64,000 bases of DNA from the NCBI RefSeq assembly GCF_900104555.1, contig NZ_FNJU01000003.1, forward strand, positions 186,001-250,000, given 5' to 3'. The position numbers were made by a program, and so were the translations under genes. Source of the stretch: Litchfieldia salsa. Its GTDB lineage: Bacteria; Bacillota; Bacilli; Bacillales; Bacillaceae_L. The notes beneath the pieces are model-generated. The model had not been told where the DNA came from and did no database searches. It saw only the letters and a program-made list of their open reading frames with translations. Shown piece after piece: positions 1-9,711 of the stretch (position 1 is its first letter; the number at the start of each line of letters is the position of its first letter).

Positions 1-423
1 TCTATCGAACAAAAGTATTCCTTGGACCGTGTTTTTTATCTATTAAAAGACTCCTATTTAATAAACGATCTTTTTATGAGTTTAAACGTAGTGCTACTTC
101 ATTATCAAAAGCGAGAGCCTTTCATTCTAAGCGAGCGTTAAATATTAAACTAGGAAAGCATTTTTCGACGGCCGGTACTATACCCAACCCAATAATTTCT
201 CTGTTAGAGAGAACTAAAGAATCTCAAAAATATGTTGGTTGAGTCAATCACTAGTGTTATAAAGCTTACGGATAATAGATTTGATTAGAATTTTTGTTGA
301 CAAAAAATGCCAACTACTATATCTTGTGACTAGCAGTGAAATTTCAACTTTTTTTTGCAACTGGTACTAATTTATTTAATAATGATAGTAAATAACAAAA
401 TGAAAACAAAGAGCTGATATGAA

Positions 424-748
424 TTGAATAGAAAATCTATACAAACATACAGTTTAATAGTTCTATCCAGTCTTGGTCTTACTATTTTTTTTATTCATTG
501 CTTTGCGCCCTACAGAAACTGAGTATAACGCATGGCTTTATAATGAAAAAAGTATCGAATGTCTAGAATCTTATTTAAAGTGTGTTGATAACCAAGGAAA
601 AACGCTCTATTTTAAGGAGCAATCAATTAAAGATGGTTTTCTCCTATTCTCACTAAATCACACAATCTATGCTTATGAAGACGAAAAAGTAGCTTTTGAT
701 AGTAAATCAATCGGTATTCTAAAGAGATTTATAGTGATTAACAATTAA
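424..748 (+). pseudogene. Small membrane-anchored hypothetical protein, frameshifted
   Basis: I do not recognise the family. A TTG-initiated frame from 424 encodes a typical hydrophobic N-terminal anchor (roughly 20 residues rich in L, I, V, F). It then runs into a stop, while the frame from about 473 carries on with ALRPTETEYNAW and about 75 further polar residues. The two frames join naturally inside the T8 run at about 485-492, so the gene is either frameshifted by one base there or misread at a homopolymer. Read through, it would be a protein of about 107 residues with one N-terminal membrane segment and a short extracytoplasmic domain. Function unknown. Confidence 0.45.
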
Positions 749-1043
749 TTAGCTATCCAGATTATATTGTTTTGTTCATTTTGGAACATTAATAAGAGTC
801 AATGATAAAAAAGAACAGTTTTTCCTTGTGATTAATTGGTGCATTTTTTAGCATAGCCTTACTGTTAAGCTTAATTATTGAAAGGTCGTTTCTTAAATGA
901 AATCGATCTTTTTTGTTTTCGGGGGGTTAACGTGACATTAAAGGTATTTGAAATGAAATTATTTAGCTATCTGAGCACTTAAGCTTAATAAAGAAACATA
1001 TTATGAGCAGAATAAATGGAATAACAAACCTTAGAGGTGAAAC
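749..1043. other. Intergenic, no gene seen
   Basis: AT-rich spacer with no convincing frame or start signal. It holds only the ribosome binding site of the next gene (AGAGGTGA at about 1033-1040). Confidence 0.5.
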
Positions 1044-1046
1044 TTG

Positions 1047-1454
1047 ATGACAATTCGTTACATCCTATTAGTAGGATTATTATTCTTTTTATCTTTTCCT
1101 ACGCAGATTGTAAAAGCAGAAACCATTTCAAATGTGGACGGAATGTATGTTACGACAGAGGATATTATTTTTGAAATTATTTTTCCAACTATTGATCAAA
1201 GAGTTACCAAAGAGTACGGGAAAGAAACTTTTGTTAGCTGGCAATGGAAAAGGATTGTTGGTATCACTTACAATGATAATCATTCCTATGATGTTGTTGT
1301 AAGAATTGAAGTCCCTGTAGAAAATGGTGATTATAGTGAAGATTTGGTAACAGTAAGAATATCTCCTTCCTGTGATAGCGATAAGATTAACAAATTGAAA
1401 TGTAATCATGAATTCAAAGTTGATATTTTGGATTATGAACATGTTTCTCCATGA
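1047..1454 (+). CDS. Secreted protein, DUF3888-like
   Basis: Predicted exported protein of 135 residues. The N-terminus has a positively charged start, a hydrophobic core and a likely signal-peptidase site after VKA (about residue 24). The mature part begins near a TTEDIIFEIIFPTI helix and ends in a beta-rich section. The layout resembles the DUF3888 family of small secreted Bacillus proteins of unknown function, but I assign the family from memory of its pattern only. The ATG at 1047 is preferred over the TTG at 1044 because AGAGGTGA lies six bases upstream of it. A strong terminator follows, so it is probably a single-gene unit. Confidence 0.7.
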   Translation: MTIRYILLVGLLFFLSFPTQIVKAETISNVDGMYVTTEDIIFEIIFPTIDQRVTKEYGKETFVSWQWKRIVGITYNDNHSYDVVVRIEVPVENGDYSEDLVTVRISPSCDSDKINKLKCNHEFKVDILDYEHVSP

Positions 1455-1498
1455 AATCATAAAATCTTTTATAAGTAAAGTTAACTTAAGTTTAATTG

Positions 1499-1522
1499 AG
1501 AGTTGCTGCAGCAACTCTTTTT
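1499..1522 (+). terminator. Rho-independent terminator
   Basis: A perfect 20-base palindrome (AGAGTTGCTG followed by its complement) ends in TTTTT about 45 bases after the stop of the secreted protein gene. Confidence 0.85.
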
Positions 1523-1738
1523 AGACATTTTTTGAAAACATTAGAACGGAAAATTTTATACCATTATCCGAATTAAGGTTAACGAGAGAAGTACCCCTTT
1601 ATGTTCCTGACTTACCACATAGTACTTTTAAAAATTTGTCAGTTTGTTTTAGATTGAAATTGAGAAATTATGGTAAACTTATCTTAGGTCTTAAAACTAA
1701 AAATGATGGTGATTAAAGGAATGTAAGGAGGCTTTTAC

Positions 1739-2173
1739 ATGTTTTGTATTAATGTTGAAGGAGCCGTTTATAAAGAAGATAAATGGTTGATTATTGGACG
1801 GAGTTTAAAAGAAGAGCACGCTGGAGGGTTGCTTTCCCTTGTAGGAGGGACAGTTGAAAATGAAGGGAATTCAAAAAATATATTAGAAAGAACATTACGA
1901 AGAGAATTATTTGAGGAAGTTGGAGTGAAAATAAAAGAAAAAATTGATTATGTAAGAAATACCTCATTTTCATTAGAAAATGGTAATGAAGTTGTTGATA
2001 TTGTTTTCCTTTGTGAGTTTGAAGATGGTGCCCCTTTTGTTAAAAGTCCTGATGAAGTAGATGCTGTATATTGGATGACTACAGATGAAATAACTAGGCA
2101 TCCTAAGAGTCCCATTTGGTTAATTGATAGTATTAAGGAAGCTGAGGAACTCCTCAAATTAAAAACTTTTTAA
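1739..2173 (+). CDS. Nudix hydrolase
   Basis: Nudix enzymes hydrolyse nucleoside diphosphates linked to another moiety. The Nudix box is visible at residues about 36-62: GGTVENEG, then RRELFEEVGV, which supplies the REXXEEXG metal-binding core. The length of 144 residues is normal for a single-domain member. The start is set by AAGGAGG seven bases before the ATG. The substrate cannot be inferred. It is a stand-alone gene in a run of small accessory enzymes. Confidence 0.9.
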   Translation: MFCINVEGAVYKEDKWLIIGRSLKEEHAGGLLSLVGGTVENEGNSKNILERTLRRELFEEVGVKIKEKIDYVRNTSFSLENGNEVVDIVFLCEFEDGAPFVKSPDEVDAVYWMTTDEITRHPKSPIWLIDSIKEAEELLKLKTF

Positions 2174-2294
2174 TCAAAAGGGTGAATCTCTACGCTGGAG
2201 AAGTGTTTACTGAGAAGTCATTCATCTTATATTTGCAGAACATTAGAATAAGCAAAACATTCGAAACACTAGATTAGAAAAAGGTGGTGTCTTT

Positions 2295-2924
2295 TTGCTA
2301 ACTTTATATATTACGAGACATGGTGAGACTGTATGGAATACGCAAAAAAGATTGCAAGGTTGGAGCGATTCGGAATTAACTGAGAATGGAATAAATAACG
2401 CAATAGCCTTAGGAAATAGGGTTCAAGAGGTGGAATTTGACGCAATCTATACAAGCCCAAGTCAAAGAACTGTATCAACTGCTAACTTAATAATAGGAGA
2501 AAGAGAGATTCCTATAATAATTGATCATAACTTAAAAGAAATTAATATGGGAGATTGGGAAGGACAAACTTCGTCTGATATTGAGGAGAACTATTCAAAG
2601 GAATTTTATTCTTTCTGGAATACTCCACATCTATATCATTCAATAAACGGAGAAAGTTTTGATGAACTTAGACATAGAGTATTGAACAGTATTATTTCTA
2701 TCCAAGAGAAATATAGTACTGGAAATATCTTAATCGTGACTCATGCTGTTGTTATTAAGACATTAATGGCATTCTTTAAAGATTATCCGTTAGAGAAATT
2801 ATGGGAACCCCCTTTTATTCATGATACAAGTCTAACAATCGTCGAAATAAATGGTAATGACAAACACATTGTAGTTGAGGGTGACTTGTCTCATCGAAAT
2901 AAGGAGATCCAGAAAGAGAAGTGA
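2295..2924 (+). CDS. Histidine phosphatase family protein (phosphoglycerate-mutase-like)
   Basis: A 209-residue branch-1 histidine phosphatase. The signature TRHGETVWN at residues 7-15 holds the phospho-accepting histidine. The usual partners follow: LQGWSDSELTENG, an arginine in YTSPSQRT, a catalytic glutamate in EINMGDWEG, and the second histidine in VTHAVV. Family members act on phosphosugars, alpha-ribazole phosphate or small phosphoesters, and the substrate is not evident here. Translation starts at TTG (2295), with AAGGTGGTG about six bases upstream. It sits 120 bases after the Nudix gene and is transcribed the same way, so the two could be cotranscribed. Confidence 0.9.
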   Translation: MLTLYITRHGETVWNTQKRLQGWSDSELTENGINNAIALGNRVQEVEFDAIYTSPSQRTVSTANLIIGEREIPIIIDHNLKEINMGDWEGQTSSDIEENYSKEFYSFWNTPHLYHSINGESFDELRHRVLNSIISIQEKYSTGNILIVTHAVVIKTLMAFFKDYPLEKLWEPPFIHDTSLTIVEINGNDKHIVVEGDLSHRNKEIQKEK

Positions 2925-3005
2925 CCATAATGAAAAAAATCGGAAATAAGTCTGCAATCGTACAGTGATGTAGTAAAAGTTATAATTTGATCCGGGGGAA
3001 AAACA

Positions 3006-3365
3006 ATGTGGAAAAAAATCGAATGTCTTGCAATTTATACGGATGATATCGATAAGTCAGTGTTATTCTATCAATCACTTGGTTTAACAAAGGCATGGGA
3101 AACCTATCAAGATGAGGGAAAAGAATGGAGTCTTGTTGGAATGAGATTTCCCGATGGCAATTCAGAGTTAGTATTAAAAAACAATCCAAATTTAAATTTT
3201 GCTGAAATTGAAATTGTTGTTGAAAATGTTAGGGAGTTTTATGAAAGATTAAAAACTAATCCTGAGGTAGAGTGGATTCGCTCTCCGTTTCCTAATTCTT
3301 TAGGAGGACATGTTGCAGTAATGAAAGCTCCGGATGGTAATGTTTTTGTTTTAGTGGGGAACTAA
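3006..3365 (+). CDS. VOC (glyoxalase/bleomycin-resistance fold) protein
   Basis: A single-unit VOC protein of 119 residues. It starts with CLAIYTDDIDKSVLFYQSLG, the typical first beta-alpha unit, and ends with HVAVMKAPDGNVFVLVG, where a late acidic or polar residue normally binds metal. The two repeated beta-alpha-beta units are apparent. The family includes glyoxalase I, dioxygenases and antibiotic-binding proteins, and nothing here fixes the substrate. The ATG at 3006 follows GGGGGAAAAAC. Confidence 0.85.
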   Translation: MWKKIECLAIYTDDIDKSVLFYQSLGLTKAWETYQDEGKEWSLVGMRFPDGNSELVLKNNPNLNFAEIEIVVENVREFYERLKTNPEVEWIRSPFPNSLGGHVAVMKAPDGNVFVLVGN

Positions 3366-3439
3366 TTTTTACATTTATCCAATAACTTGGGATTCTTTAA
3401 GAACGAGGAATCTCTTACTGTACTAAAGGGGGTGCTTTA

Positions 3440-3799
3440 ATGAGATATAGACACTTTTTAATAGCTATAATTTTAATAGCAATTTTAGCATCATGTTCAA
3501 GAACGGAAATACCCGCTGAATTCAAAGATTTACGGCCTACTGAAAGTAATAAATTTTACATAATTGGATTTCAAAGTGATCAAAGTGAAATGGAATTAAT
3601 TAATAGCAATTTAGAGTTGTTTGTTGAAGATGAGAGAGTAGTAGGTGTTACTATGTTTTATAAAGTGGATGAGAAGTCTAATTCAATTTTAGAAAAATAT
3701 AAAATTAATAATTCTAGTGGATTTATAGTATTAAAGAATGAAGGAAATCCATTTTACATTTCAAGTTATAGTGAGTTTGAGGATAATTTAGACCAGTAA
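3440..3799 (+). CDS. Small lipoprotein of unknown function
   Basis: A 119-residue protein with a lipoprotein signal peptide. MRYRHF is followed by a hydrophobic stretch and the lipobox LASC, so the cysteine at about residue 19 would be lipidated after cleavage. The mature protein is hydrophilic and probably folds as a small alpha/beta domain. GGGGGTG lies upstream of the ATG. I do not recognise the family. It is probably anchored on the outer face of the membrane. Confidence 0.75.
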   Translation: MRYRHFLIAIILIAILASCSRTEIPAEFKDLRPTESNKFYIIGFQSDQSEMELINSNLELFVEDERVVGVTMFYKVDEKSNSILEKYKINNSSGFIVLKNEGNPFYISSYSEFEDNLDQ

Positions 3800-3933
3800 G
3801 TTTTTTGGATGTCTGGGTTTGGATAGAGACTTAATCTTATCATTCTACAAGAACAAGTTATCCATTAGTTATCATATTTAAAAAATAAAATACAATCTAA
3901 GTGGGTTATTTTTAATCCAAGTTAAATTAGAAG

Positions 3934-4470
3934 GTGATTGATATAATTGTTAAAATGACACGATTTAATATGAAGGATTACAATAAACCAAACGAATCTT
4001 TCGTTGTTTCAGGAAGAATTATTCCTACATTAGAAAACAATGCATGGAAGTATACAGAGGAGCAATTTTCTAAACCTTATTTCAAGAAATACGATGATGA
4101 TGAAATTGATGTCAGTTATATTGAAGAAGGCGGAAAAGTGGTTTTTTTGTATTATGTTGAAAACAACTGCATTGGTCGGATTAAGATTCGGAGTAATTGG
4201 AATGGATATGCACGAATAGACGACATCGCTGTTGCAATAGATCATAGAAAAAATGGTGTTGGAACTGCATTATTGAATAAAGCTATTGATTGGGCTAAGG
4301 AGAATAACTCTAGTGGTCTTATGCTTGAAACACAAGATATCAATGTGTCAGCTTGTCGTTTTTATGCAAAAAATCACTTTGTAATAGGTGGAGTCGTTAC
4401 TATGCTTTATTCTAATTTTTCAACTGTAAATGAAATTGCTGTTTTTTGGTATTGTAAATTTAAGTCGTAA
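3934..4470 (+). CDS. satA: Streptothricin N-acetyltransferase SatA-like (GNAT)
   Basis: Over its whole length it strongly resembles B. subtilis SatA/YyaR, which acetylates and inactivates streptothricin. Shared stretches include NMKDYNKPNESFVVSGR, IGRIKIRSNWNGYA, IAVAIDHRKNGVGTALL (the acetyl-CoA-binding A motif with R/Q-x-x-G-x-G/A) and GLMLETQDINVSACRFYAKN. The start is uncertain. The GTG at 3934 overlaps the only good ribosome binding site (GAAGGTGATT), while B. subtilis SatA begins close to the KMT at the in-frame ATG at 3955. The real start may therefore lie between the two or be a weak codon. It is intact to the C-terminus. Confidence 0.85.
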   Translation: MIDIIVKMTRFNMKDYNKPNESFVVSGRIIPTLENNAWKYTEEQFSKPYFKKYDDDEIDVSYIEEGGKVVFLYYVENNCIGRIKIRSNWNGYARIDDIAVAIDHRKNGVGTALLNKAIDWAKENNSSGLMLETQDINVSACRFYAKNHFVIGGVVTMLYSNFSTVNEIAVFWYCKFKS

Positions 4471-4596
4471 TACTATCTTAATGAACTAATAGGAACGATA
4501 TTCATAAAGGCGATCAATTCGCAATGCTTACTAGAATGTTATATTGAGCTTTTTTACACCTAGTTAATAGAATTAGAATAAACTGGGGGTAATATG

Positions 4597-5139
4597 ATGA
4601 TTAGTTACGAGAAGAGAACTATATTTTTGACGGGAGCCATTATAATTGCTATTGGGGGTATTATAAGCTTCTTTTTTCTACCAATGACAGTCCAAAATAT
4701 GATGCTTCATACGACAAATACTTTTTTCATCCAAACACCATCTGCAGTAATTAAATTATATCTTGCTGCGCTCGCGTGTCTTACTGTTGCATTTTTACTC
4801 GTATTCTTTTTTTGGAAAAAAGGGATTATTCCAAGTATCCTGTTAACAGTTGGGGCTATTGTTATGTTTGTATTTGCATTTAATCATTTTCAGTTAATGT
4901 CTGAGGAAGGGATTACTTGGAGTGATTTATCATCATTGGAAAAACAGTCATATGCTTGGAGTGAAATAAAAGAAATTCAGTCAGTTCCTAAAACGGAAGG
5001 TAAGGGTTATAACATAGTCATTACATTTAAAGACGGAAACGATGTTACGTTTACCAGAGATGCTGTCTTTAATTCGAAGTATTATAAGTTTCAAGAGAAA
5101 CTGACTGAATATAACCTTTCATTTGTTGGTAAAGATTAA
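4597..5139 (+). CDS. Membrane protein of unknown function
   Basis: About 180 residues. Three membrane-spanning segments are predicted at about 9-30, 55-75 and 82-100, then a cytoplasmic C-terminal domain of about 75 residues (YAWSEIKEIQSVPKTEGKGY) with a beta-rich, PH-like look. GGGGGT at 4585 suits the ATG at 4597 better than the one at 4594. Its TAA overlaps the ATG of the following acetyltransferase (TAATG), which implies translational coupling. Family not recognised. Confidence 0.7.
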   Translation: MISYEKRTIFLTGAIIIAIGGIISFFFLPMTVQNMMLHTTNTFFIQTPSAVIKLYLAALACLTVAFLLVFFFWKKGIIPSILLTVGAIVMFVFAFNHFQLMSEEGITWSDLSSLEKQSYAWSEIKEIQSVPKTEGKGYNIVITFKDGNDVTFTRDAVFNSKYYKFQEKLTEYNLSFVGKD

Positions 5140-5605
5140 TGACAATTCGATCTGCTACTACTTCTGATGCACCAGTAATTCATGCGTTAATGATTAAGGC
5201 ATTTACGGAATATAAAAATGAGATACCACCATCAAGTGCTTTAGAAGAAACTGTTCAGTCTGTTTCAGATGATTTACAAAATGGGGAAAAAGCATTAATT
5301 GCCTTTGAAGGAAATAATCCAATAGGCATAGTCAGATACCGAATACTAGATGAGGGATTATTTTTTATCGGTTGTCAGTTATTCCTGAAAAACAAGGACA
5401 AGGTATTGCAAAAAAGATATTAAATTTCTTAGAGAATTATGCAAAAAAAGCTAATGTAACTAAAATGATATGTAAAGTCCGTATGACGGTTGCAAAGAAT
5501 ATCAAACTATATAGTTCAATAGGATATTATGTTTATGATGAAGAGGTTGTACACAAACCCAACGGTTTACACATTAAAGTTGTTTCCATGCAGAAAAAAC
5601 TTTAG
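5139..5605 (+). pseudogene. GNAT acetyltransferase, frameshifted
   Basis: Two overlapping frames together make one GNAT protein of about 154 residues. The first (5139-5423) gives the N-terminal half, MTIRSATTSDAPVIHALM through ILDEGLFF. The second gives LSVIPEKQGQGIAKKIL, which is the acetyl-CoA-binding loop Q-G-x-G-I-A, then the C-terminal half ending SMQKKL. The break is a one-base loss near 5365-5372. As read, the product is truncated before the cofactor site and should be inactive. The upstream membrane-protein gene overlaps its start, so the pair formed an operon. Confidence 0.8.
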
Positions 5606-5846
5606 TTCTTAAAAAAAAGAATCGTATTTTTATGATTAAAGTAATGAAAGTCAGAGATATCATTATTTTCATTGCTTATATTTTAAATTATCTTGGTGAT
5701 GTTTTTCTGGTTGGGATTTGATTAATTAGTCCAAGACTATAGGGAGTATATTTCTTGTGGATACTTTGTATTATACTAAGTATTTAAAGTGATCAAGAAA
5801 CGATGACATATAATTAATTCTTAAACTCTATTATTAGACAAATAAG

Positions 5847-5884
5847 GAAAGCAATATGAAGAAAAGATTCATATTGCTTTTTTC
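5847..5884. terminator. Bidirectional terminator
   Basis: Stem AAAGCAATATGAA with its complement, a 7-base loop, T-run on the + side and A-run on the other. It lies just before the end of the convergent minus-strand gene. Confidence 0.85.
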
Positions 5885-5887
5885 TAT

Positions 5888-6142
5888 TTATGTTTTATAA
5901 AGCTTCATTTTAATAAAGCTAAAGGAATTTTTAACAAATTCTTTTAAATGAATTTGTCCTTTAACAAGCTCATATTCGCTCTCAAATTGATCTCTCTCAC
6001 AAACGTATTGTTCCCCGTTCTTATCAGTGATTAGATAATCTCCTGGTAGTCCTTTCATTGTCCCATTAGACGTCTCAATTGTAATCGATCTTTTAAGTTT
6101 AATAGCTTCAACAACAATGGGCTTTTTTCTATACTTAGGCAA
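5888..6142 (-). CDS. Small protein with PGDYLITDKNGEQY motif (phage-like)
   Basis: An 84-residue protein starting at TTG with GGGAGGTG upstream. KYRKKPIVVEAI and LPGDYLITDKNGEQYVCERDQF resemble a widespread short phage or prophage protein of unknown function with a PGDW/PGDY core. It is the only minus-strand gene in this stretch and is bounded by a bidirectional terminator. No prophage surrounds it, so it may be a domesticated or stranded phage gene. Confidence 0.7.
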   Translation of the reverse strand: MPKYRKKPIVVEAIKLKRSITIETSNGTMKGLPGDYLITDKNGEQYVCERDQFESEYELVKGQIHLKEFVKNSFSFIKMKLYKT

Positions 6143-6366
6143 AGGTACACACCTCCCTTTTTCTATTCTATAGTAGCCTATGCAACAAAGGGCGAACGTG
6201 TATAGGCGATAGTTGTCTTAGTATCTTTTTAATTGGTTTAATGGTGTGATTGTCCAATAGAAATAAGCAATTTTTTAGCTAATAAACACTTCTTTTTATT
6301 GATTTTTAGTAAACGAAAAACTATAATGTTTACATAAATATAAACAAAACAAGGAAGTGTTTATAA

Positions 6367-7128
6367 TTGTCTAATGACGAACGTTTTTGGAATGCAACAG
6401 TTGAAGAACTCTCAAATGGGTACATTCAATCAGATGATGAATATGTATGTCTACTATGTAGCGAGTCGTTTGTAGATGGAATTATCTATCCGATGGATGG
6501 AACCTTGTACGAAGCAAAAAAAGCAGTTGCAATACATATAAAAGAAGCACATGAATCAGTTTTTGACTTTTTACTTAATATGGATAAAAGATACACTGGA
6601 TTATCAGATCACCAAAAGGAATTACTTCATTTCTTTAATAATGGATTAAGTGACAAAGAAATTGTTAAGGAGTTAAATGGGGGTAGCCCATCTACTGTTA
6701 GAAATCATCGATTTAAGCTTAAAGAAAAAGAGAAACAAGCTAAAGTTTTTCTTGCTGTGATGAACCTTTTGAATAAAAAGGGAGATAAACAAACTGAAGA
6801 TCATTTTGTTAAATTTCATAAGGGGGCGAAGATGGTGGACGAACGTTATGCAACGACAGAAGAAGAGAAGCGAAAGGTTTTATTAACGTATTTTAAGCAA
6901 GGTGAAGATGGAAAATTAGATACTTTTCCTAGTAAGGAAAAAAGAAAGCTGATTGTATTACAAAATATTGTAAAACGTTTTGATCATAGTAAAAAATACT
7001 CTGAAAAAGAGGTAAACGAAATATTAAAGACTATATACAGTGATTTTGCAACAATTAGAAGATATCTTATTGAGTATGGATTCATGGAACGAAGTAAGGA
7101 TTGTGCGGAATACTGGTTAAAAAATTAA
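6367..7128 (+). CDS. DUF2087-type regulator with zinc-finger-like N-terminus and LuxR-type HTH
   Basis: A 253-residue probable transcription factor with three parts. Residues about 27-60 carry CLLC, then H-x4-H (HIKEAH), a C2H2-like metal site. Residues about 78-120 form a LuxR/GerE-type helix-turn-helix (LSDHQKELLHFFNNGLSDKE with STVRNHRFKLKEKEKQA). Residues about 165-250 match DUF2087 (KRKLIVLQNIVKRFDHSKKYSEKEVNEIL, written here only to YSEKEVNEIL for the diagnostic part). The start is TTG with AAGGAAGTG upstream. A promoter-like AT-rich region precedes it. Target genes are unknown. Confidence 0.8.
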   Translation: MSNDERFWNATVEELSNGYIQSDDEYVCLLCSESFVDGIIYPMDGTLYEAKKAVAIHIKEAHESVFDFLLNMDKRYTGLSDHQKELLHFFNNGLSDKEIVKELNGGSPSTVRNHRFKLKEKEKQAKVFLAVMNLLNKKGDKQTEDHFVKFHKGAKMVDERYATTEEEKRKVLLTYFKQGEDGKLDTFPSKEKRKLIVLQNIVKRFDHSKKYSEKEVNEILKTIYSDFATIRRYLIEYGFMERSKDCAEYWLKN

Positions 7129-7237
7129 AAGGTATTCTTATACTTAATGGATAAATATGTTAATATTGATTGATAATCAATGAAATTTAATAAATAGAGT
7201 AGCTAACTTAGCTTTTTTTGATTTATGAGGTGTTTTA

Positions 7238-8867
7238 GTGGAAAGTAAATTATTGAGAGGGACATTCTTTTTAACGTCAGCGAGTCTACTATCTAAGGTT
7301 TTGAGCTTCATTTATATTATTCCATTCACGGCGCTTGTCGGAACACAGGGATATGTTTTGTATAAATACGCATATGGTCCATATACGATTCTATAAAGTA
7401 TCTCAACGATAGGTCTTCCACTTGCCGTTTCCAAGTTTGTTTCGAAATATAATGAACTTGGTAACTATAGAGTGGGTTTGACTCTATTAAGATACGGAAT
7501 GTATTTGATGCTATTAAGTGGAATCGTTTCATTTGTTGCTATGTATTTATCAGCACCATTCTTAGCAGAACTAGTGATAGATTCTGATGATCAAACAGGT
7601 AATTCTATAGAGGATGTTGAGTTTGTCATTCGTCTTGTTAGCTTTGCTTTTGTTAGTTGTTCCAGTTATGAGTATATTCAGGGGATATTTCCAAGGAAGC
7701 CAATCTATGGGACCTTCGGCTTTAAGTACAGTGATTGAGCAGGTAGTTAGAATTGTCTTTATCTTGGTTGGTGCATATGTTGCCATTCATTTATTTAACA
7801 GTTCTCTTACGAATGCAGTAGGGGTTGCAACCTTTGGTGCCTTTATAGGTGGAATAGCTGGATTTATTGTTTTATTATTCGTTTTCTTTAAGCGTAGAGT
7901 ATTAATAAAGGAACAGAGAGATAGTAGTCCACATAACGAAAACTTAAGAGTTTTATCAATGTTTAAGGAACTAATTGGATATGCAATTCCTTTTGTTATT
8001 ACAGGGCTTGCAATCCCTATACACCAGAACATTGATACCTATACGATTAATAGGTTATTTCAGTCTATTGGCTACAAGAAGGTAGAAGCAGAGACCATTA
8101 ATTCGGTAATTGGATTAGCACAAATTCTCGTAATGGTACCAGTGTCATTGGCTACGGCATTTGGTATGTCTTTAATACCAGGTTTAACTTCCGCTTTTAC
8201 TAATAATAGAATGCTAGATGTAAAAAGTAAGATAACTCAAACCATGCAAATTCTTGTGCTTTTTACTCTTCCGGCTGCAATGGGCTTATGTATTCTTGGA
8301 GACCCCATTTATATGATGGTGTTTGGGTTGAAAAACAGTCCTGAGTTAGGTGGAGGTATTTTGCAATGGTACTCTTTAGCTGCAATTTTATTTGCTTTGT
8401 TTACAGTAACAGCTGCTATTATGCAAGGAATTAACGAACAAAAGAAATTAATGATAGGAATCATAGCCGGGGTCATTTTGAAGCTAGTTTTAAACCCTAT
8501 ACTAATTCCAAGTTTAAAGGAATTAGGTCCAATATTAGCTACCTACTCTGGTTTTATCGTTTCAATTATATATAACATATACATCATTAGGAATACCATT
8601 CAATACAAGTTTTTGCCCTTAATTCATACATTAAAGGAAGTATTCTTATTAGTCGTGGCAATGTCAATGACTGTTTGGTGTGTTAAATTTTTAACTGAGC
8701 TTTGGTTACCAGTATCACTAGGCTTATATTCTCGAGCCTTATTAACTTCAATAGTCTCCATTTTTGCTGGTTTATTAGTTTATATAGGGATAGGGTCTAG
8801 ACTAACTCTAGTGAAAAAATTATCATTGATAACCCAAATTAATAAAAAGTCAAAAGGACAAAATTGA
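7238..8867 (+). pseudogene. MurJ/SpoVB-family lipid flippase, disrupted
   Basis: A polysaccharide-biosynthesis/MOP-superfamily flippase related to YtgP/SpoVB. It starts at GTG 7238 behind GAGGTG and begins ESKLLRGTFFLTSASLLSKV. An in-frame TAA at 7394-7396 interrupts the second membrane segment where relatives have leucine. A one-base shift near 7645-7660 then separates RLVSFA from LLVVPVMSIFRGYFQG. From 7614 on, the frame is open for 417 residues with about 11 membrane segments and ends normally. In intact relatives the protein flips lipid-linked precursors across the membrane. As read it cannot be made full-length. Confidence 0.85.
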
Positions 8868-9077
8868 TGGTTATTAACTTAAATCTAGAGTAGAGGACAC
8901 TATAATGGGTGTTGGAATGTTTAAATATTGGAAAATCAGGAGGGAAGTGCAGTCTCTTTCATATTGAACTATTGATGGCGATTCCTGAAGAAAAACAGGA
9001 TCGCTATTGCTTTATTGAAGTTATGTAAAATAATGATAAAGTCGATTTTAATTTTCATCATTAGGGGGTAGTATTTT

Positions 9078-9685
9078 ATGAAATTAATATGTGAGTCAGA
9101 TAAATTAGAAGATTATTTACTTGAACTAGAAGAAGTTAATTATTCGAATCCAATAATAAACGAAAAGAGTAAAGAGCTTTTCAACTCCACACAAACAGAA
9201 GTTGAAAAAGCCAAAGTAGCCTTCGAATTTGTACGTGATAAAATATCTCATTCTTGGGATATTCAAGGGAACTTGTGACTTGCAATGCTTCAGATGTTTT
9301 AAGTTATAAAGAAGGTATATGCTATGCAAAATCAAATCTATTAGCAGCCCTATTACGCTCTCAACAAATTCCAACAGGCTTCTGTTATCAGCGATTGATG
9401 TTGTTTGATACACCAGAAAAAGGATACTCACTTCACGCTTTAAATGCTGTTTATTTAAAATCGCTTAATAAATGGATACGACTAGATGCACGTGGTAATA
9501 AAGCTGGTGTTGAAGCTCAATTTTCGTTAGATAAAGAAAAATTAGCTTTTACAGTTAACGAAACATTGGATGAAAAGGACTATCCTGTTATTTATGTTAA
9601 CCCAAACCCCAAAACAATAAAGGTGTTAAAAGAGCATAGTGATGTATTAGAAATGTATAAACATAAATTGCCTGAAAGGATTTAG
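9078..9685 (+). pseudogene. Transglutaminase-like protein, frameshifted
   Basis: Two frames join near 9262-9275. The first (from ATG 9078, behind GGGGGT) encodes the N-terminal helical part up to KISHSWDIQ. The second encodes LVTCNASDVLSYKEGICYAK with the nucleophile cysteine in GICY, the histidine in YSLHALNAVY and the aspartate in IRLDARGN. Together these form the Cys-His-Asp triad of the transglutaminase-like superfamily. The original protein was about 202 residues. Bacterial members are mostly peptidases or unknown. The one-base shift removes the catalytic domain from the starting frame. Confidence 0.8.
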
Positions 9686-9711
9686 ATCAAACCATTTAAA
9701 AAGGAGTTTCT

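Noticed and set aside
3-242. Open frame of 79 codons running in from the left edge
   Set aside because: No family resemblance and another frame is also open to 141; composition does not separate coding from chance, so no gene is claimed.
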